A stretch of 64,000 bases of DNA. Origin: Roseiarcus sp963709655. Lineage in GTDB: Bacteria; Pseudomonadota; Alphaproteobacteria; Rhizobiales; Beijerinckiaceae. The position numbers and the translations under genes are program-made. The stretch spans positions 484,055 through 548,054 of the forward strand of contig CAVPXF010000004.1 in NCBI GenBank assembly GCA_963709655.1. Reading direction: 5' to 3'. Shown one piece after another: positions 61,388 through 64,000 of this stretch (its first letter is position 1; every line of letters starts with the position of its first letter). The notes under the pieces were generated by a model that searched no databases, was not told the origin of the DNA, and was given only the letters and a program-made list of their open reading frames with translations.

Positions 61388-62908
61388 ATGGCGAACCCGC
61401 GCACATTACGGCTGAACGCGTCGGACAACGTCCTCATCGCCGTCGACGAGATCCCCGTCGGGACGGCGCCGGACAGCGGGACAAGCGCCCGCGAGCGGAT
61501 TCGCAAGGGGCACAAGATGGCGATCGCCGCCATCGGGCTCGACGAGCCGATCCGCAAGTTCGGTCAGATCATCGGGTTCGCGTCCCGGCCGATCGCCGCC
61601 GGGGAGTGGGTGCACGAGCACAATTGCGCGATGAAGGACTTCGCCCGCGACCATCGCTTCGGCGAAGACGCGCGTCCGACGGCGATTGAGCCGATCGACC
61701 GGCAGCCGACGTTCCTCGGGTTTCGTCGCGAAAACGGCAAGGTTGGGACGCGCAACTATCTGGCGATTCTGACTTCGGTGAACTGCTCGGCGACAAGCGC
61801 GCGGCTGATTGCGCGCGAGGTCGAGCGCTCGGGGATGCTGGCCGATTATCCGAACGTGGACGGCGTGATTCCGCTGGTTCATGGAACCGGATGCGGCATG
61901 GCGTCGAAGGGGGAGGGGTTCGAGACGCTCATGCGCACCGAATGGGGCTACGCCGCCAACCCCAACGTCGGCGCGACGCTGATGGTCGGCCTCGGATGCG
62001 AGGTGTTCCAGATCGGCCGGCTGAAGGAGGAATATGAGATCGTCGAGGGCGACCAGTTTCAGTCCCTGACGATCCAGGCGACCGGCGGGACGCGCAAGAC
62101 GATCGAGGCGGGTCTCGAGCGGATTCGCGCGATGCTGCCAAAGCTCGATCGGGCGCGACGCGAGCCGCAGCCGGCCGGCGGGCTGACGCTGGCGCTGCAA
62201 TGCGGCGGCTCGGACGGCTATTCCGGGATCACGGCAAACCCAGCATTGGGCGCGGCGGTCGATAGGCTGGTGCGCAACGGCGGCACGGCGATCCTCTCGG
62301 AAACGCCGGAGATCTATGGGGCCGAGCACCTTTTGACGCGCCGCGCGGCGACGCCGGATATCGGACGCCGGCTCCTCGAGCGCATCCACTGGTGGGAGGA
62401 GTATTGCGCCCGCAACGGCGGCGAGATGAACAACAATCCCTCGCCCGGCAACAAGGCGGGCGGCCTCACGACCATTCTGGAGAAGTCGCTCGGCGCGGCC
62501 GCGAAGGGCGGGACGACGCCGCTCATGGCCGTCTACAAATACGCCGAGCCGGTCACGGCGAAGGGCTTCGTCTTCATGGACACGCCGGGCTACGACCCGG
62601 TCTCCGCGACCGGTCAGGTCGCCGGCGGCGCCAACATGCTTTGCTTTACGACCGGCCGCGGCTCGGCCTACGGCTGCAAGCCGACGCCTTCGATCAAGCT
62701 CGCCACCAACAACGACGTCTATCGATCCATGATCGACGACATGGACATCAACTGCGGCGACGTGCTCGACGGCGTGACGATCGAGGAGAAGGGGCGGGAG
62801 ATCTTCGACAGGATCCTCGCGGTCGCGTCGGGCGAGCGGACGAAGTCCGAGACGCTCGGCTACGGGGAGGCCGAGTTCACGCCCTGGCAGATCGGAGCGA
62901 CGATGTGA
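61388..62908 (+). CDS. UxaA-family altronate (or related sugar-acid) dehydratase
   Basis: Fe-dependent dehydratase of 506 residues. The N-terminal SAF domain is at about 10-95 (DNVLIAVDEIPVGT, HEHNCAMKDFARDH). The large UxaA domain has VGTRNYLAILTSVNCSA, HGTGCGMASKGEGF, QCGGSDGYSGITANPALGAA and FTTGRGSAYGCKPTPSIK, giving the conserved Cys and Gly residues. Altronate dehydratase makes 2-keto-3-deoxygluconate; galactarate dehydratase is the closest alternative. The SAF and UxaA parts are fused as usual in altronate enzymes. The stop overlaps the HAD gene by four bases, so both are one operon behind GntR. Confidence 0.9.
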   Translation: MANPRTLRLNASDNVLIAVDEIPVGTAPDSGTSARERIRKGHKMAIAAIGLDEPIRKFGQIIGFASRPIAAGEWVHEHNCAMKDFARDHRFGEDARPTAIEPIDRQPTFLGFRRENGKVGTRNYLAILTSVNCSATSARLIAREVERSGMLADYPNVDGVIPLVHGTGCGMASKGEGFETLMRTEWGYAANPNVGATLMVGLGCEVFQIGRLKEEYEIVEGDQFQSLTIQATGGTRKTIEAGLERIRAMLPKLDRARREPQPAGGLTLALQCGGSDGYSGITANPALGAAVDRLVRNGGTAILSETPEIYGAEHLLTRRAATPDIGRRLLERIHWWEEYCARNGGEMNNNPSPGNKAGGLTTILEKSLGAAAKGGTTPLMAVYKYAEPVTAKGFVFMDTPGYDPVSATGQVAGGANMLCFTTGRGSAYGCKPTPSIKLATNNDVYRSMIDDMDINCGDVLDGVTIEEKGREIFDRILAVASGERTKSETLGYGEAEFTPWQIGATM

Positions 62909-63609
62909 CGGCGACGGGCGCCGCGTTGCTCTTCGACCTCGACGGGACGCTGATCGACAGCGACGCCAAGCACCTCGCGGCCTTCCAGCGAGTCTTTGCG
63001 TCCTACGGGATCGCGGTCGATCAGGAGTCCTACAACGCGAGCATCCATGGCGCGTCCAACGAGTTGATCGGACAGATGTTTCTGCCGCATCTGTCGCCCG
63101 AAGCCCAGCGCGCCGCGCTGGACGAGAAGGAGGCCGCCTACCGCGCCGGCCTCGCCGGCGTCGAGCGCATTCCCGGGACGGTCGAGCTTCTCGACTTCGC
63201 CGAACGACTGGGAATGCGCGTCGCGGTGGTAACCAACGCGCCCCGCGCCAACGTCGACGCGGCGCTCAACGCGCTCGGCCTCGCCGCCCGGTTGCCGATC
63301 GCCGTCGTCGGCTCGGAACTCGAACGGTCCAAACCCGATCCGCTGCCCTATCTGCGCGGCCTCGAGGTCACCAGCGCGGCGGCCGAGCGCTCGGTCGCGT
63401 TCGAGGACTCCCCGACCGGCGTCCGCTCCGCTGCCGCGGCGGGGCTCGCGGTCGTCGGCCTGACGACCTCGCTCGACGCGGCGTCCCTGATCGCGGCCGG
63501 CGCGACGTTCGTCGCCGCCGACTTCGCCGACCCGCGTATCCGCGATCTGATCGAGAGGCGCTTCGCGGCGGCGCGGCCGGCGTCACGGTTCGCCAGGACA
63601 GGGGCGTGA
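62905..63609 (+). CDS. HAD-superfamily phosphatase (beta-phosphoglucomutase/PGP-like)
   Basis: HAD hydrolase of 234 residues. Motif I is LLFDLDGTLIDSD (nucleophile and acid Asp), motif II is VVTNAPRANV, motif III has Lys in ERSKPDPLPYL, and motif IV is VAFEDSPTGVRSA. The helical cap type C1 places it with the sugar-phosphate phosphatases or mutases (Gph, beta-PGM). GTG 62905 starts inside the uxaA stop. In this operon it may dephosphorylate a sugar phosphate; substrate not determined. Confidence 0.87.
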   Translation: MTATGAALLFDLDGTLIDSDAKHLAAFQRVFASYGIAVDQESYNASIHGASNELIGQMFLPHLSPEAQRAALDEKEAAYRAGLAGVERIPGTVELLDFAERLGMRVAVVTNAPRANVDAALNALGLAARLPIAVVGSELERSKPDPLPYLRGLEVTSAAAERSVAFEDSPTGVRSAAAAGLAVVGLTTSLDAASLIAAGATFVAADFADPRIRDLIERRFAAARPASRFARTGA

Positions 63610-63622
63610 CGAGGGGCGGCGC

Positions 63623-64000
63623 GGAATTCCCGGGCGCGGAATCAACCTTTTCAAGGGCTTGCGGGGGAATTTCCGGGCGACGTGATGGCGCCCCTCCCCA
63701 TTAGGGACTGCCCGCGCCGGGGCTTTGGCCGCGTCCCCCCGGTGACGAACAGGGATGTGGAGTTTCCGGGCGCGGAATCAATGTTTTCAAGGCTTTGCGG
63801 CGGAATTTCCGGGCGGCGTGGCGGCGTCCCTCCCCACAGGGGCCGCCCGCGCCGGCGCTTTGGCCGCGTCCCCCCGGTGACGAACAGGGGTTTGGGGTTT
63901 CCGGGCACGGAATCAATCTTTTCAAGGCCTTGCAGCGGAATTCCCGGGCGGCGTGATGGCGCCCCCTCCCCACAGGGCCGCCCGCGCCGGGGCTTCGGCC
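63623..64000. repeat. Tandem array of about 136-bp repeats running off the window
   Basis: Three consecutive copies (the last incomplete) share GGAATCAA-N-N-TTTTCAAGG, CGGAATTTCCGGGCG, CCTCCCCA-AGGG-CCGCCCGCGC and GGCCGCGTCCCCCCGGTGAC, followed by GAACAGGG. The landmark ATCA occurs at 63641, 63777 and 63912, giving periods of 136 and 135. Minus-strand reading frames with a 45-residue repeat exist but show no protein-like features; the array is more likely noncoding. No array ends are visible at the right side. Confidence 0.8.

Noticed and set aside
63651..63973. Minus-strand repeat protein with 45-residue units in the terminal tandem array
   Set aside because: No ribosome site, Pro/Arg/Gly-rich text in two overlapping frames; the array period shifts between 135 and 136, which would break any frame.

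Overview
The window is a 64 kb stretch of a high-GC alphaproteobacterial chromosome, most likely order Hyphomicrobiales. The clues are an sdhC-sdhD-sdhA-sdhB operon, an IalB-family protein, a FrcBCA-type sugar importer, a PEP-CTERM protein and many intergenic palindromic repeats of the kind common in that order. I cannot name the genus. No rRNA, tRNA, CRISPR array, transposase or prophage was recognised.

Layout. 1-2.3 kb: beta-carbonic anhydrase, BluB and an RMD1/DUF155 protein. 2.3-4.6 kb: three toxin-antitoxin modules in tandem (FitAB/VapBC-like, RES-Xre, HicBA-like), each with exactly one damaged partner. 4.7-8.4 kb: an unknown protein, a CobB sirtuin, an alpha/beta hydrolase and a DUF1254/DUF1214 secreted protein. 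8.7-12.2 kb: a sugar ABC importer converging on a D-lyxose isomerase. 12.4-13.3 kb: a lower-GC DinB gene between inverted repeats. 13.4-19 kb: an SDR, a transglutaminase pair, PPK2 and a PagL-like lipid A deacylase. 19.2-26.8 kb: housekeeping genes (carB, greA, trmJ, yicC, gmk). 27.1-32.4 kb: a giant repeat-rich autotransporter. 32.5-37.7 kb: a cyclase remnant, a His/Gly-rich secreted protein, lysC with a duplicated 3' end separated from it by a trypsin-like protease, ubiG and ialB. 37.8-41.6 kb: oxidoreductases and a GNAT enzyme. 41.6-46.3 kb: a c-di-GMP enzyme with five near-identical PAS repeats. 46.5-55.6 kb: MarR, a glycosyltransferase, a PQQ dehydrogenase with its cytochrome c, an ankyrin protein, a PEP-CTERM protein and an HTH protein. 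55.8-59.3 kb: sdhCDAB. 59.4-63.6 kb: a PfkB kinase diverging from a GntR-uxaA-HAD sugar-acid cluster. The last 0.4 kb is a tandem repeat of about 136 bp that runs off the end.

How it fits together. Two carbohydrate blocks stand out: importer plus lyxose isomerase, and altronate dehydratase-family enzyme plus regulator, phosphatase and kinase. Two xylulose-reductase-like SDRs may connect to them. The PQQ dehydrogenase and diheme cytochrome form a periplasmic alcohol-oxidation pair, and its active site carries the extra Asp typical of lanthanide-dependent enzymes.

Caution. At least seven genes (fitB-like toxin, RES antitoxin, sugar-binding protein, second transglutaminase, autotransporter, ubiG, ialB) are each broken by an apparent one-base gain or loss, several of them in short homopolymers. 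Because essential-type genes are included, uncorrected sequencing indels are a serious alternative to real pseudogenes. The most unusual biology is the protease lying exactly between lysC and a second copy of the lysC 3' end, followed by the triple lesioned toxin-antitoxin cluster and the PAS-repeat signalling protein.
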